DNA of 64,000 nucleotides from Bosea sp. ANAM02 (GCF_011764485.1 NZ_AP022848.1:3810001-3874000), one strand, 5' to 3'. Shown: positions 8,968-17,262, numbered from the stretch's first letter. The notes: a model not told the origin generated them from the sequence alone. Program-made: numbers and translations.

Positions 8968-9342
8968 TTACGCAGCCTTGGCCTCGGCGCCCAGCACGCC
9001 CTTGACCGTCTCGACAACCGCAGCGAACGAGGCTGCATCGTCGATGGCCATGGCCGAGAGGGTCTTGCGGTCCAGCTCGATGCCCGACTTGATCAGGCCG
9101 CCGATGAAAACCGAATAGGTCAGGCCGTGCTCGCGCACCGCAGCGTTGAGACGCTGGATCCAGAGCGCGCGGAACGAGCGCTTCTTGTTCTTGCGGTCGC
9201 GATAAGCGTACTGCATCGAGCGATCGACGGCCGCCTTGGCGGCGCGGATCGTATTCTTGCGGCGGCCATAGAAGCCCTTGGCGGCCTTGAACGTCTTCTT
9301 GTGCTTGGCGTGGGCGGTAACGCCCCGTTTCACGCGAGCCAT
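8968..9342 (-). CDS. rplT: 50S ribosomal protein L20
   Basis: The 124-residue ribosomal protein L20, which binds 23S rRNA early in assembly of the large subunit. It starts [16 protein letters not shown] and contains the conserved [11 protein letters not shown] and [20 protein letters not shown] segments. It follows rpmI by 28 bp on the same strand and is closed by the terminator at 8905-8930. In many bacteria rpmI-rplT follows infC directly; here infC is 2.2 kb upstream, separated by an MFS/TetR pair. Slightly longer than the usual 117-119 residues because of an Ala-rich tail. Confidence 0.98.
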   Translation of the reverse strand: MARVKRGVTAHAKHKKTFKAAKGFYGRRKNTIRAAKAAVDRSMQYAYRDRKNKKRSFRALWIQRLNAAVREHGLTYSVFIGGLIKSGIELDRKTLSAMAIDDAASFAAVVETVKGVLGAEAKAA

Positions 9343-9370
9343 GTCATGATCTCCGGTGTATCAGGTGGCG

Positions 9371-9571
9371 TCAGCCGTTGGGGAGGAAGAACTTCTTCAC
9401 GTTGGCAGCATCGCCCTCGAAGAGGGTCGTGGTGCCGCGGTGATTGCGGATCTGCTTGTTGGTCCGCTTGATCATCCCGTGACGCTTGCCGGCCTGGGCG
9501 TAGAGCACCTTGCCGGTACCGGTGATCTTGAACCGCTTTTTGGCGGCCGATTTGGTCTTGATCTTGGGCAT
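9371..9571 (-). CDS. rpmI: 50S ribosomal protein L35
   Basis: The 66-residue ribosomal protein L35, a small basic component of the large subunit. It begins [20 protein letters not shown], the family signature, and is rich in Lys and Arg. It is the first gene of the rpmI-rplT pair and lies 28 bp before rplT. On the minus strand a ribosome binding site, GAGGAGCTGAA, sits just upstream of the ATG at 9571. The 190-bp gap between it and the MFS gene holds no gene I can support and probably contains its promoter. Confidence 0.97.
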   Translation of the reverse strand: MPKIKTKSAAKKRFKITGTGKVLYAQAGKRHGMIKRTNKQIRNHRGTTTLFEGDAANVKKFFLPNG

Positions 9572-9763
9572 TTCAGCTCCTCAATGGTCGAGGCTTCGCG
9601 TCTTTCGAGCGCGTCGCCAATGTCTTGCTTTCGGGAAGCAAAGCACGATCGCCACGGCAGCCCTTATCAGCCGGGCGATCGAAGGCCGGGCCTATCGCAG
9701 AAAACGGCCGCTATTGCAAGTGCGAAGCCGGCAATGCCCGGCGAGGTTTCCCCGTTCCGGACT

Positions 9764-10972
9764 TCAGGCGGCTTCGCAGACCAGCGTTTCGCGCCGCGCG
9801 TCGAGCAGGCGGCCATAACCGATCAGCACGACCAGCAGCGCAGCGACACCCGCCCCCACCGAGATCCAGAAGCCGCTCTGGGCACCATGGGCGTCGATCA
9901 GGATGCCCGCAGCCGAGGCGCCAGCCGCCATGCCGATACTGATGCCGGTCATCGCCCAGGTCATGCCCTCGGTGAGCTGACGCGCCGGCACCAGGCGCTC
10001 GACCAGCCCCATCGCGATGATGATCGTCGGCGAGACCGCCGCGCCGGCCATGAAGAAGACCAGCGCCAGCGAATAAAGTCCGGTCACGGCAAGCAGCGGC
10101 AAGGTCGTCGCCGCCGCCAGCGCGATCGCCGCAAGGAACTGCATGGCGAGCGAAACCTTGAGCCGCAACGCCCCGAAGACGAGGCCGACGATCAGCGAGC
10201 CCGTCGCGTAGACCGCCAGAGGCAGGCTCGCTGCGGCTTTCTGTCCCTGCGCTTCCGCGAAGGCGACGGCGGTGATCTCGGCCGTGCCGAAGATCGCACC
10301 GATCGCGATCATCACGAGCACGACGATCTGGATACCGCCGACGCCGATGACCGAAGCACCGTCCGCCGCGACATCACCGCGAACCGGCGGCTCGCTGCGC
10401 CTCTGCGCGCAGAGCAGGGGCACGCCGACGACGAGGAAGATTAGGGCGGCGAGCGGCCCGGCCTCGGGAAACAGGCTGACGCTGAGCCCGATCGCGACGA
10501 TCGGCCCGACGATGAAGATGACCTCGTCGACCACCGATTCGAAGGCGAAGGCCGTGCGCAATTGCGGGGTGTCGCGATAGAATTCGGTCCAGCGCGCCCG
10601 GACCATCGCACCGATGCTCGGCATCAGGCCGGCGAGCAGCGCGAAGACGAAGAGCAGCCAGCTCGGCGCACCGGCCCAGGTCGAGAGCATCAAGCCGCTG
10701 AGCGCGAGCGCTCCGGCGGTGGCGGCCGGCATCAGCACGCGGCGCTGGCCGTAGCGGTCGACGAGACGCGAGACCTGCGGCGTGATCAGCGCGCTGGCGA
10801 GCGCGAAGGTCGCGGCGACGGCGCCGGCGATCGCATATTCCCCACGCCGCTCGGACAGCATGGTGACGATGCCGAGCCCGACCATGGAAGCCGGCAGGCG
10901 GGCGATGAAGCCAGCGGATGAAAAGGCCAAGGCGCCGGGCGCCTGAAAGATTTCGCGATAGGGGTTAGGCAT
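9764..10972 (-). CDS. MFS transporter (probable exporter)
   Basis: A 402-residue major facilitator superfamily protein with about twelve hydrophobic helices and the loop 2-3 type motif SRLVDRYGQRRVLMP near residue 65. A divergent TetR-family gene and shared operators suggest a drug or metabolite exporter induced by its substrate, which is unknown. The frame is open further upstream, with an ATG at 10996, but that codon lies inside the first operator palindrome (10993-11009), so I place the start at the ATG at 10972 (MPNPYREIF), just downstream of the operator region. The pair appears inserted between infC and rpmI. Confidence 0.88.
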   Translation of the reverse strand: MPNPYREIFQAPGALAFSSAGFIARLPASMVGLGIVTMLSERRGEYAIAGAVAATFALASALITPQVSRLVDRYGQRRVLMPAATAGALALSGLMLSTWAGAPSWLLFVFALLAGLMPSIGAMVRARWTEFYRDTPQLRTAFAFESVVDEVIFIVGPIVAIGLSVSLFPEAGPLAALIFLVVGVPLLCAQRRSEPPVRGDVAADGASVIGVGGIQIVVLVMIAIGAIFGTAEITAVAFAEAQGQKAAASLPLAVYATGSLIVGLVFGALRLKVSLAMQFLAAIALAAATTLPLLAVTGLYSLALVFFMAGAAVSPTIIIAMGLVERLVPARQLTEGMTWAMTGISIGMAAGASAAGILIDAHGAQSGFWISVGAGVAALLVVLIGYGRLLDARRETLVCEAA

Positions 10973-10992
10973 GGCTCGAACCGTGATTGCGG

Positions 10993-11065
10993 ACATACGC
11001 CGCGTATGTAAGTGACTGCGTAATTGCATACACCTCGTATGTCAATTAACATACGGGACGTATGT
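10993..11065. promoter_or_regulatory. Three palindromic TetR-type operators in divergent promoter
   Basis: Two perfect palindromes share the arms ACATACG and CGTATGT: 10993-11009 (spacer CCG) and 11049-11065 (spacer GGA). A weaker third, GCATACA-CCT-CGTATGT, lies between them at 11026-11042. Centres are 33 and 23 bp apart. They fill the gap between the MFS gene (minus) and the tetR gene (plus), the expected place for an autoregulating TetR repressor. Confidence 0.85.
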
Positions 11066-11077
11066 GATGGAGGTATG

Positions 11078-11674
11078 ATGGCCCGCCGAGTTCGTGCCGA
11101 CATGATCGCGGAGACCCGCGCCAGCCTGATCGCCGCCGCCCGCGAGGCGTTCGGCACGGTGGGCTATGCGGCCGCCTCGATGGACGAAATGACGGCTGCA
11201 GCCGGGCTGACGCGCGGCGCGCTCTATCACCATTTCGGCGACAAGAAGGGGCTGTTCGCGGCCGTGATCGACCAGATCGACGCGGACATGACCGTCAGGC
11301 TGCGTGCCGTCTCCACCAGGGCCCCGGATCGCTGGACCGGGTTCCGCGACGAATGCGCCGCCTATCTCGCCATGGCGCTGGAACCGGAAATGCAGCGCAT
11401 CATGCTGCGCGACGGCCCGGCCGTGCTCGGCGATCCCTGGAGCTGGCCGATCCAGAACGACTGCATCCGGATGATGGCCCGGAGCCTCGACTGGCTCGTC
11501 GCCGAAGGCGTTCTGGCGCCGCTGGATCCGGAGGCGGTCGCGACACTGATCTTCGGCGCGACCCAGCATGCAGCGCAGTGGATCGCCCATGCGCCCGATC
11601 CGGAAGCGGCCCTCAAGGGCGCCACAGACGCCTTCGACGCGATGCTCGACGGGCTGCTGCGCAAAGCGACATGA
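11078..11674 (+). CDS. TetR/AcrR family transcriptional repressor
   Basis: A 198-residue TetR-family regulator. The N-terminal helix-turn-helix is clear: ASLIAAAREAFGTVGYAAAS, MDEMTAAAGLTRGALYHHFG and DKKGLFAAVI (about residues 10-60). The C-terminal ligand domain is helical and has the DGPAVLGDPWSW segment seen in some TetR relatives. The start ATG at 11078 follows GGAGG (11069-11073) at 4 nt; an ATG at 11075 is too close to it. It is divergent from the MFS gene, and the palindromes at 10993-11065 lie immediately upstream, so it very probably represses both itself and the transporter. A bidirectional terminator follows at once. Confidence 0.92.
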   Translation: MARRVRADMIAETRASLIAAAREAFGTVGYAAASMDEMTAAAGLTRGALYHHFGDKKGLFAAVIDQIDADMTVRLRAVSTRAPDRWTGFRDECAAYLAMALEPEMQRIMLRDGPAVLGDPWSWPIQNDCIRMMARSLDWLVAEGVLAPLDPEAVATLIFGATQHAAQWIAHAPDPEAALKGATDAFDAMLDGLLRKAT

Positions 11675-11700
11675 AAAAGGGCGCCGACGGCGCCCCTTTT
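11674..11700. terminator. Bidirectional terminator between tetR and infC
   Basis: The stem AAGGGCGCC-GAC-GGCGCCCCTT is bordered by an A-run on the left and TTTTC on the right. It starts at the tetR stop codon and lies 35 bp beyond the infC stop, so it can end both convergent transcripts. Confidence 0.85.
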
Positions 11701-11734
11701 CTCGATCCGTATGCGATCGCGGGTCTCCCGCGCC

Positions 11735-12277
11735 TCAGCGGGGCGCGAGCACCATGACCATCTGGCGGCCTTCGAGCTGCCAGTCGCTCTCGACCTTGGC
11801 GATCTCGGCGGTATCCACCTTGACGCGCTCCAGCACCTTCACGCCGAGGTCCTGATGCGCCATCTCGCGGCCGCGGAAGCGCAGGGTGACCTTCACCTTG
11901 TCGCCTTCCTCGAAGAAGCCGTGCATGGCCTTCATCTTCACGTCGTAGTCGTGCTTGTCGATGCCGGGGCGCAGCTTGATTTCCTTGATCTCGATGGTGC
12001 GCTGCTTCTTGCGCGCCTCCGAGGCCTTCTTCTGCTCGAGAAAGCGGAAACGACCGTAATCGAGGATCTTGCAGACCGGCGGAACGGAGTTCGGGGCGAT
12101 CTCGACGAGGTCGAGACCGGCATCCTCGGCAAGCTTCAACGCATCGAAAAAGGATACGACACCACGGTTGGCGCCGGTATCGTCGATGAGCTGAACCTCG
12201 CGAACGCCGCGGATGTCGCGGTTCGAGCGGGGACCTTCCTTGGTCGGGGTCGGGGCTGCGCGGTAGGGACGACGAAT
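11735..12277 (-). CDS. infC: Translation initiation factor IF-3
   Basis: The 180-residue initiation factor IF-3, which binds the 30S subunit and checks start-codon and initiator-tRNA pairing. The N-terminal domain contains [17 protein letters not shown] and [22 protein letters not shown]; the C-terminal domain has [19 protein letters not shown] and [17 protein letters not shown] place the start at the ATT at 12277 (IRRPYRAAP), because AGGAG lies 8 nt upstream and no ATG, GTG or TTG fits there. The TGT-rich frame further upstream looks non-coding. An ATT start is the known autoregulation device of E. coli infC. Confidence 0.95.
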   Translation of the reverse strand: MRRPYRAAPTPTKEGPRSNRDIRGVREVQLIDDTGANRGVVSFFDALKLAEDAGLDLVEIAPNSVPPVCKILDYGRFRFLEQKKASEARKKQRTIEIKEIKLRPGIDKHDYDVKMKAMHGFFEEGDKVKVTLRFRGREMAHQDLGVKVLERVKVDTAEIAKVESDWQLEGRQMVMVLAPR

Positions 12278-12390
12278 GGGGTGTTCTCCTGTATTTGGCG
12301 CGCGTCGCGCCGTTGTTGCAGACACATTGCACAAAGATGCGCGATGTCAATGCATGACACCGCCGCGGCAGGCATTCGCCCGCGCTCGGA

Positions 12391-13608
12391 TCAACGCCCC
12401 AGCAACGCGCAATAGACGTCCAGGGTTTCCGCGACCATCGCCTCAAGCGAGAAATGCCGCTCGACATGGACGCGTGCGCGCCGTGCCAGCGCATCGCGCG
12501 CGGAGGGGCGCAAAGCCAATGCCTCGTTGAGGCCGGCGGCCAGCGCTGCGGCATCGCCGGGCGGCACGCGCCAGCCGGTGCGCTCGCCGGGCTGGACCTG
12601 CGGCGGCGCCAGCACGGTTTCCGGCACGGCGCCGAGATCCGAGACCACGACGGGCGTGCCCATCGCCTGAGCCTCGACCGCAACGCGGCCGAAGGCTTCC
12701 GGATCGGTCGAGGGCACCGCGACGACCGCAGCCGAGAGCATCGCCGCCGGCATATCCGCGCAATGGCCGACGCGCTTCACGCGGCCTTCCAGCCCGGCCT
12801 TGGCGATCAGCGTGTCGAGCTCCTTGACGTAGCCGTCCCTGCCCTGCGCATCGCCGGCGAGGATGAAGGCGGTATCGGTATCGCCGCCATCGCGCATCAG
12901 ACGCGCGGCCTCGATCAGCACGCGCTGGCCCTTCCAGTTGGTGAGTCGGCCGGGCAGCAGCACGATGCGCTGATGAGGCTCGACGCCCCAGGCCTTGCGC
13001 AAGGCCTGGACCCGCTCCGCACCGACGGCAGCAGGCGCGAAGGCCGAGAAATTGGTGCCGCGATTGACGACCCGGACCCGGTCGCCCGCCACCGGATGCT
13101 TCGCCTGGATCAGGCCGGCCGTGTAGTGGGAATTGGCTATGACGACGTCGCCGCGCGCCATCACCGAGTTATAGAGCGTCTTCACCGCCGAGCGGCTGTT
13201 GTAGGAGCCGTGATAGGTGGTGACGAAGGGCAGCTTCAGCAGCCGCGCCGCGCCGAGCGCGACCCAGGCCGGGGCACGCGAGCGGGCATGGATCAGCTCC
13301 ACGCCCTCCTGCCGGCAAAGCTGCGCTAGCTTGCGGATGTTGAGGAGCATGGCGACCGGGTTCTTGGAGGCGGCCGGGAACGGCAGCCAGACCCCGCCCT
13401 TGGCCTGCAATTCGGCGACGAGGCGCCCACCTTCGGTCGCGACCAGCGCGCGGGCACCGGCATCGGTCAGACCCTTGGCGATATCGACGGCGGTGCGCTC
13501 GGCCCCGCCGGCTTCCAGCTCGGGAATGATCTGCAGGATCGTCCGCCCCGCCAGCGGATGCGTTTCGGTCGACGGCAGCGAAAGATGGGCACCCGGTTGG
13601 AAGGACAT
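12391..13608 (-). CDS. Glycosyltransferase family 4 protein
   Basis: A 405-residue GT-B fold glycosyltransferase of family 4. The N-terminal acceptor domain contains the GGAERTAVDIAKGL loop and HARSRAPAWVALGAAR; the C-terminal donor domain has LLPGRLTNWKGQRVLIEAA, LAGDAQGRDGYVKEL and PEAFGRVAVEAQAMGTPVVVS, where the two glutamates form the E-x7-E nucleotide-sugar motif. It probably acts on an envelope glycan or lipid at the cytoplasmic face of the membrane; donor and acceptor cannot be read from sequence. It stands alone, 113 bp upstream of infC on the same strand. Confidence 0.9.
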   Translation of the reverse strand: MSFQPGAHLSLPSTETHPLAGRTILQIIPELEAGGAERTAVDIAKGLTDAGARALVATEGGRLVAELQAKGGVWLPFPAASKNPVAMLLNIRKLAQLCRQEGVELIHARSRAPAWVALGAARLLKLPFVTTYHGSYNSRSAVKTLYNSVMARGDVVIANSHYTAGLIQAKHPVAGDRVRVVNRGTNFSAFAPAAVGAERVQALRKAWGVEPHQRIVLLPGRLTNWKGQRVLIEAARLMRDGGDTDTAFILAGDAQGRDGYVKELDTLIAKAGLEGRVKRVGHCADMPAAMLSAAVVAVPSTDPEAFGRVAVEAQAMGTPVVVSDLGAVPETVLAPPQVQPGERTGWRVPPGDAAALAAGLNEALALRPSARDALARRARVHVERHFSLEAMVAETLDVYCALLGR

Positions 13609-13715
13609 GCTCGCTTGATCTGGACTTTCGTGAACAGGGGCGAATATGCCCCTATCGGTTAGGCGTCGCAGCCTCTAATCGCCGCGGCACCCTGATTCGT
13701 CACAGGAGATTTGCC

Positions 13716-14492
13716 TTGGAGCGCCAGCCGCCGCAATGGCTCGAAGTCGGGGACGCCCCGTCGAAGCGCCGCCTCGCCTATCTCCTGCAGGAGGGAACGG
13801 CTGCGCCGGTGGTCTGGCTCGGCGGCTTCCGCTCCGACATGCGCGCGACCAAGGCCGAGGCGCTGGCCGACTGGGCCAAGGGGGCCGGTCGCGCCTTCCT
13901 GCGCTTCGACTATGGCGGCCATGGCGAGAGCGACGGCGACTTCGGCAGCTTCACTCTGTCGGACTGGCTCGCCGACGCGCTGGCGGCGATCGAAAGCCAG
14001 TGCCGGCAGCGCCCGATCCTGGTGGGTTCCTCGATGGGCGGCTGGATCGCGCTGCTCGCGGCGCGCAAGCTGTTCGGTACGCCGCTCCAGCCGGCAGGCC
14101 TCGTCCTGATCGCCCCGGCCGTCGATTTCTCCGAAGAGCTGATGTGGGCGCAGATGCCCGATTCGATCCGCCGGACGATCCTCGACGAAGGCGTCTGGCA
14201 GCGGCCTTCGGAGTACTCGCCCGAGCCGACGCCGATCACCCGCGCCCTGATCGAGGACGGGCGCCGGCACCTGATGTTCGGCGGCGAGATCAGGGCCGGC
14301 TGCCCCGTGCATATCCTGCAGGGCATGCGCGACCCCGACGTGCCCTGGCGCCAGGCGCTGAAGCTCGTCGAGCATCTCAGCGGCGATCCGGTCGTGCTGA
14401 CGCTGATCAAGGACGGCGACCACCGCCTGTCCACGCCGGACGATATCGTGAGGCTGCAAGCGGCGGTCGCGGGAATCGCGACCGCGCCCTGA
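13716..14492 (+). CDS. Alpha/beta hydrolase, ABHD10-like
   Basis: A 258-residue serine hydrolase similar in layout to ABHD10-type esterases and thioesterases. The nucleophile elbow is GSSMGG (Ser106), with Asp206 in GMRDPDVPW and His236 in DGDHRLST as likely triad partners; FDYGGHGESDGDF lies before the elbow. It has no signal peptide and is presumably cytoplasmic. The start is a TTG at 13716, preceded by AGGAG (13704-13708) with 7-nt spacing; no ATG is available near it. The natural substrate is unknown. It converges on the DUF1150/Hsp20 pair. Confidence 0.88.
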   Translation: MERQPPQWLEVGDAPSKRRLAYLLQEGTAAPVVWLGGFRSDMRATKAEALADWAKGAGRAFLRFDYGGHGESDGDFGSFTLSDWLADALAAIESQCRQRPILVGSSMGGWIALLAARKLFGTPLQPAGLVLIAPAVDFSEELMWAQMPDSIRRTILDEGVWQRPSEYSPEPTPITRALIEDGRRHLMFGGEIRAGCPVHILQGMRDPDVPWRQALKLVEHLSGDPVVLTLIKDGDHRLSTPDDIVRLQAAVAGIATAP

Positions 14493-14510
14493 GGAGGGGA
14501 GAGGCCGGCG

Positions 14511-14777
14511 TCAGTGGACGCTGACCATCCTCAGATCATGCTCCCAGGCATTGGCGGTGGCAGCCTCGCGCGAATCCGTGACGAGGATCGGCGCGCCGTC
14601 GGCCGAGAGCAGAGTGAAGAGCTGCAAGCCGGACTCGATCTTCGGCGCCTGCGGGAAGATCCGCATCAGCTCGTCCGAGCTCATCGACTTGATGTAGGCG
14701 ACCTCACCGGCGCCGAGCGCAGCGAATTCCGCAGGGGTCAGCGGGTTGGTCTGGATGAGATTCCTGTCCTGTTTCAT
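14511..14777 (-). CDS. DUF1150 family protein
   Basis: An 88-residue DUF1150 protein, a family of unknown function that commonly lies downstream of a small heat-shock gene in Rhizobiales. Visible family features are NPLTPAEFAALGAGEVAYIK near the N-terminus and LFTLLSADGAPILVTDSREAA in the middle. The start ATG at 14777 has AAGGAGGGC just upstream. It lies 111 bp downstream of hsp20 on the same strand, and co-expression in the heat-shock response is inferred from that context. Confidence 0.9.
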   Translation of the reverse strand: MKQDRNLIQTNPLTPAEFAALGAGEVAYIKSMSSDELMRIFPQAPKIESGLQLFTLLSADGAPILVTDSREAATANAWEHDLRMVSVH

Positions 14778-14888
14778 CGCGCCCTCCTTCAGAGCAGTGC
14801 GAATGCGGTTCTGATACTGCGCCTTCAATTATGAACAGATGCGAAAACCGCTGGCCGCATCCTTCAAAGCCGGACGGGATTCCGCCCT

Positions 14889-15317
14889 CTACTCGCGGCT
14901 CATGATATCGATACGCCGGATGAGCCGTTCCGGTTCCGGCCTGACCAGATCGATCGCGAGCAGGCCGTTCGACAGATCGGCACCGAGGACCTGCATGCCG
15001 TCGGCCAGCAGGAAGCTGCGCTGGAACTGACGAGCGGCGATGCCGCGGTGCAGAAACTGGCGATTCTTGTCGTCGCTCTGGCGCCCCCGGATCGTGAGCT
15101 GGTTCTCTTCCAGCGTGATCTCGAGCTGCTCCCGGGCGAAGCCCGCGACGGCCAGCGTGATGCGCAGGCGATCAGGCTCGTCCTCCGTCCGGGGCAGCCG
15201 CTCGATATTGTAGGGCGGGTAACCCTCGCTCGCGCCCTTGGCAACGCGATCGAGCGCACGCTCGATATCGTCGAAGCCGAGCAGGAACGGGTGAGACAGG
15301 CTAGGCGTACGCGTCAT
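14889..15317 (-). CDS. Hsp20 family small heat-shock protein
   Basis: A 142-residue alpha-crystallin-type chaperone similar to IbpA/HspD of rhizobia, which holds unfolding proteins until ATP-dependent chaperones act. The N-terminus (MTRTPSLSHPFLLGFDDIERALD) is typical of the rhizobial class A group; the alpha-crystallin domain (about residues 45-130) contains RLRITLAVAGFAREQLEIT and LSNGLLAIDLVRPEPE. I chose the ATG at 15317. The DUF1150 gene follows. I do not see a convincing ROSE-type RNA thermometer, but the leader was not folded. Confidence 0.92.
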   Translation of the reverse strand: MTRTPSLSHPFLLGFDDIERALDRVAKGASEGYPPYNIERLPRTEDEPDRLRITLAVAGFAREQLEITLEENQLTIRGRQSDDKNRQFLHRGIAARQFQRSFLLADGMQVLGADLSNGLLAIDLVRPEPERLIRRIDIMSRE

Positions 15318-15502
15318 CTTCCAGGCCCTCGAAAGGCGCCTCATGAACATCGGGACCCGCCGCCGGGCAGCATCCCGCAGGCGAAAGGCGAACCCTTCCG
15401 CTTGAGCAAGATATGGCGAAGCGCAGGGAGTGCTTCAAGGGGAGCGGGGCCGATAGGGGCCGTCCGAGCGGTCGAGCCCGGAACCTATGCACGCGCCACG
15501 CC

Positions 15503-15594
15503 CGTCATGGGGTGCTTGTCCCGACCATCCACGTCTTCGTCCTGCAACGCGGTGTTCAAGACGTGGATCCCCGCCACAAGGGCGACCATGACGG
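15503..15594. repeat. Palindromic intergenic repeat, family A copy 2
   Basis: A second copy of the family, with ends CGTCATGGGG and GACCATGACGG and the internal arms ATCCACGTCTT and AAGACGTGGAT. It occupies the centre of the roughly 310-bp gap between hsp20 and tRNA-His; the rest of that gap shows no gene or clear signal. Confidence 0.85.
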
Positions 15595-15626
15595 TGCGGG
15601 CAAATCGTCGATGTCCGGAAGAAGAA

Positions 15627-15703
15627 TGGTACAGCCACCCCGGCTTGAACGGGGGACCTCTAGATCCACAATCTAGCGCTCTAACCAACTGAGCTATGGC
15701 TGC
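15627..15703 (-). tRNA. tRNA-His (anticodon GUG)
   Basis: The minus strand folds into a complete cloverleaf. The acceptor stem pairs GCAGCCA with UGGCUGU, the D-arm begins AGCTCAGTTGGTTAGAG, the anticodon stem is CTAGA/TCTAG around the loop TTGTGGA (anticodon GTG), and the T-arm is CCCCG-TTCAAGC-CGGGG. The discriminator is A73 and CCA is encoded. G precedes position 1, but alphaproteobacterial tRNA-His is known to tolerate altered G-1/73 identity. Confidence 0.95.
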
Positions 15704-15854
15704 CCAAACACAGGCTTCGCGACCTGCCGCCGAGGCGGGGGGTCGTCAGCGGCGCGGACCCTAGTGCCGACGCTCCGCTTTTGCAACCGCGTAATTCAAC
15801 TCCGGCCATGGAATTTCGGCACCGCCTTCGCAGGCGCCGAAATGGGCCGTTCGA

Positions 15855-16700
15855 TCAGTCCTTGCGCAGGGCGGCGTTGGCGGCGCGCGCGAGCTCCTTG
15901 AGGTGCTCCGCATAGGATTCGTAGCTGCGGCGAACCGCCTTGGCCTGCAAGGCGATCGCCTCCGAGGCGCTGTTGCTGCGGGCCAGCGTCTGCGCGTCGC
16001 CCAGCGTCGCCTCAAGCTCCGCGCAGGCATGATCGAGCATGCGGGCCTGCAAGGCGCCGAAGGCCCGCGCCATTGTCAGCGCCTGGCTCATCGCGGTCGC
16101 GGTGACGACGGCAGCAGCCTCGGGCGGGCGCGGCAAAGGCAGCGAATCGAGAGACGCAGGCGGCGGAGGCGGCGCCTTGGCGGCCGGCGCCGGGGTGGGT
16201 TCCGCCAGCTTCGCGACGGGGGCAACCGGGGCGGCCGCGACAGGCGCCGGCGTGGTAGCCACGGGCTTGGCAGGTGCCGATTCGCCAGCGGCCGGCTTCG
16301 CTTCGGAGGCCACTGGCTTGGACACGGCTGCCGCAGGCCTGGCGGCCTTTGCCGCAACCTTCGGCCCCGCAACCTTCGTCACCGGCTTTTCGATCCGGAT
16401 CTTCACCGGCGCCGCCTTCTTCGGGGCGCTCGCGAGGGCTGGCTTGCCGACCGGGGCCGGCTTGGCCGCAGCAACGGGGGCCGGCGACGGCGCGGGAGCG
16501 GCGACCTTGACGGGCGCAGGCTTGGCGGGAGCGGGTTTGGCCGGGGCAGTCGCAACAGGCTGCGCGGGGGCTGTAACCTTGGGCTTCTCAGGTGCCGCGG
16601 CGGATGGCGGCGTCGCGGCGGGCGCGGACGTCAGCGCCTTCACCGGGGACAGGCTGACCGGAACCTTGGACTTGGTCCGGGTCGGAGCAGGCTTGACCAT
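15855..16700 (-). CDS. Phasin-like protein with long Ala/Pro/Lys-rich region
   Basis: A 281-residue protein in two parts. Residues 1-190 are a low-complexity Ala/Pro/Lys/Val tract with PAKPAP-type repeats, probably disordered and DNA- or polymer-binding. Residues 200-281 form a helical domain (SQALTMARAFGALQARMLDH, then KAVRRSYESYAEHLKELARA) resembling a phasin. Phasins coat polyhydroxyalkanoate granules; PhaF-type phasins carry basic PAKP tails that bind the nucleoid, but in those the tail is C-terminal. The gene lies 92 bp downstream of a classical phasin on the same strand, so a shared role on granules is likely. Function inferred from context and composition. Confidence 0.72.
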   Translation of the reverse strand: MVKPAPTRTKSKVPVSLSPVKALTSAPAATPPSAAAPEKPKVTAPAQPVATAPAKPAPAKPAPVKVAAPAPSPAPVAAAKPAPVGKPALASAPKKAAPVKIRIEKPVTKVAGPKVAAKAARPAAAVSKPVASEAKPAAGESAPAKPVATTPAPVAAAPVAPVAKLAEPTPAPAAKAPPPPPASLDSLPLPRPPEAAAVVTATAMSQALTMARAFGALQARMLDHACAELEATLGDAQTLARSNSASEAIALQAKAVRRSYESYAEHLKELARAANAALRKD

Positions 16701-16792
16701 GACAGCTCTCCTTCAGCGGCAAACGGCGAAGGCCGGACGCATGGTCCGGCCAAACAGCAATGACGGCGCCATGCGGCGCCGAATCAGGCGCC

Positions 16793-17188
16793 TCAACGGC
16801 CCTTGGTCGCCTTGCTGACGGTCTCGGCGGCCTTGGTCGCGGCGTCCTGCGCGGCGGTGCCGAGATCCTTGATCTGGCTCTGGAGCGCGGCGACCTGCGA
16901 CTTCAGGAAGTCGGACTGGTGCTGCATCACCTCGGTGAGGTCCTTGGACTTCACCAGCTTCTGGGCGAAATCGAACGCGGCCGCGACATTGTTCTCGGCA
17001 TAGGAGATCGCCTTGCGGGTCGCTTCCTGGGTGTTGGCGCGGGCGCTCTCGGCCGAGCCATGGGCATTGTCCACAGCCTTATGGGCAGCGCCCATGAAGC
17101 CGTCGAACGCCTTGCGGGCCTGCTCGACGCTGCGCTCGGCGAACTCGCGCATTTCGGTGGGCACTTCATAAGGCAGCTTGCCGTTCAT
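16793..17188 (-). CDS. Phasin family protein
   Basis: A 131-residue phasin (Phasin_2/TIGR01985-like). Phasins cover polyhydroxyalkanoate granules and control their number and size. The sequence shows PTEMREFAERSVEQARKAFDGFM near the N-terminus and the amphipathic FDFAQKLVKSKDLTEVMQHQ and SDFLKSQVAALQSQIKDLG segments typical of the family, then an Ala/Lys-rich tail. The ATG at 17188 follows CAGGAGGATTCG, a strong ribosome binding site. The second phasin-like gene follows on the same strand. Confidence 0.93.
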   Translation of the reverse strand: MNGKLPYEVPTEMREFAERSVEQARKAFDGFMGAAHKAVDNAHGSAESARANTQEATRKAISYAENNVAAAFDFAQKLVKSKDLTEVMQHQSDFLKSQVAALQSQIKDLGTAAQDAATKAAETVSKATKGR

Positions 17189-17221
17189 CGAATCCTCCTG
17201 TCGAGTGACGATCCATCCCTA

Positions 17222-17262
17222 GATCATTGTGCAGTGCAATATCATTGTTGCGCCGCAATGAC
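17222..17262 (-). promoter_or_regulatory. Candidate phasin promoter with TGC/GCA palindromes
   Basis: The region upstream of the phasin holds TTGTGCAGTGCAAT and the short palindrome TTGCG-C-CGCAA (17248-17258). PhaR repressors in alphaproteobacteria bind TGC/GCA-rich sites at phasin promoters, so this is a possible PhaR operator. The match is by eye only. Confidence 0.35.

Noticed and set aside
16274..16763. Gly/Arg-rich plus-strand frames opposite the phasin-like gene
   Set aside because: They arise from the GC-biased Ala/Pro/Lys repeats on the minus strand and lack ribosome binding sites.
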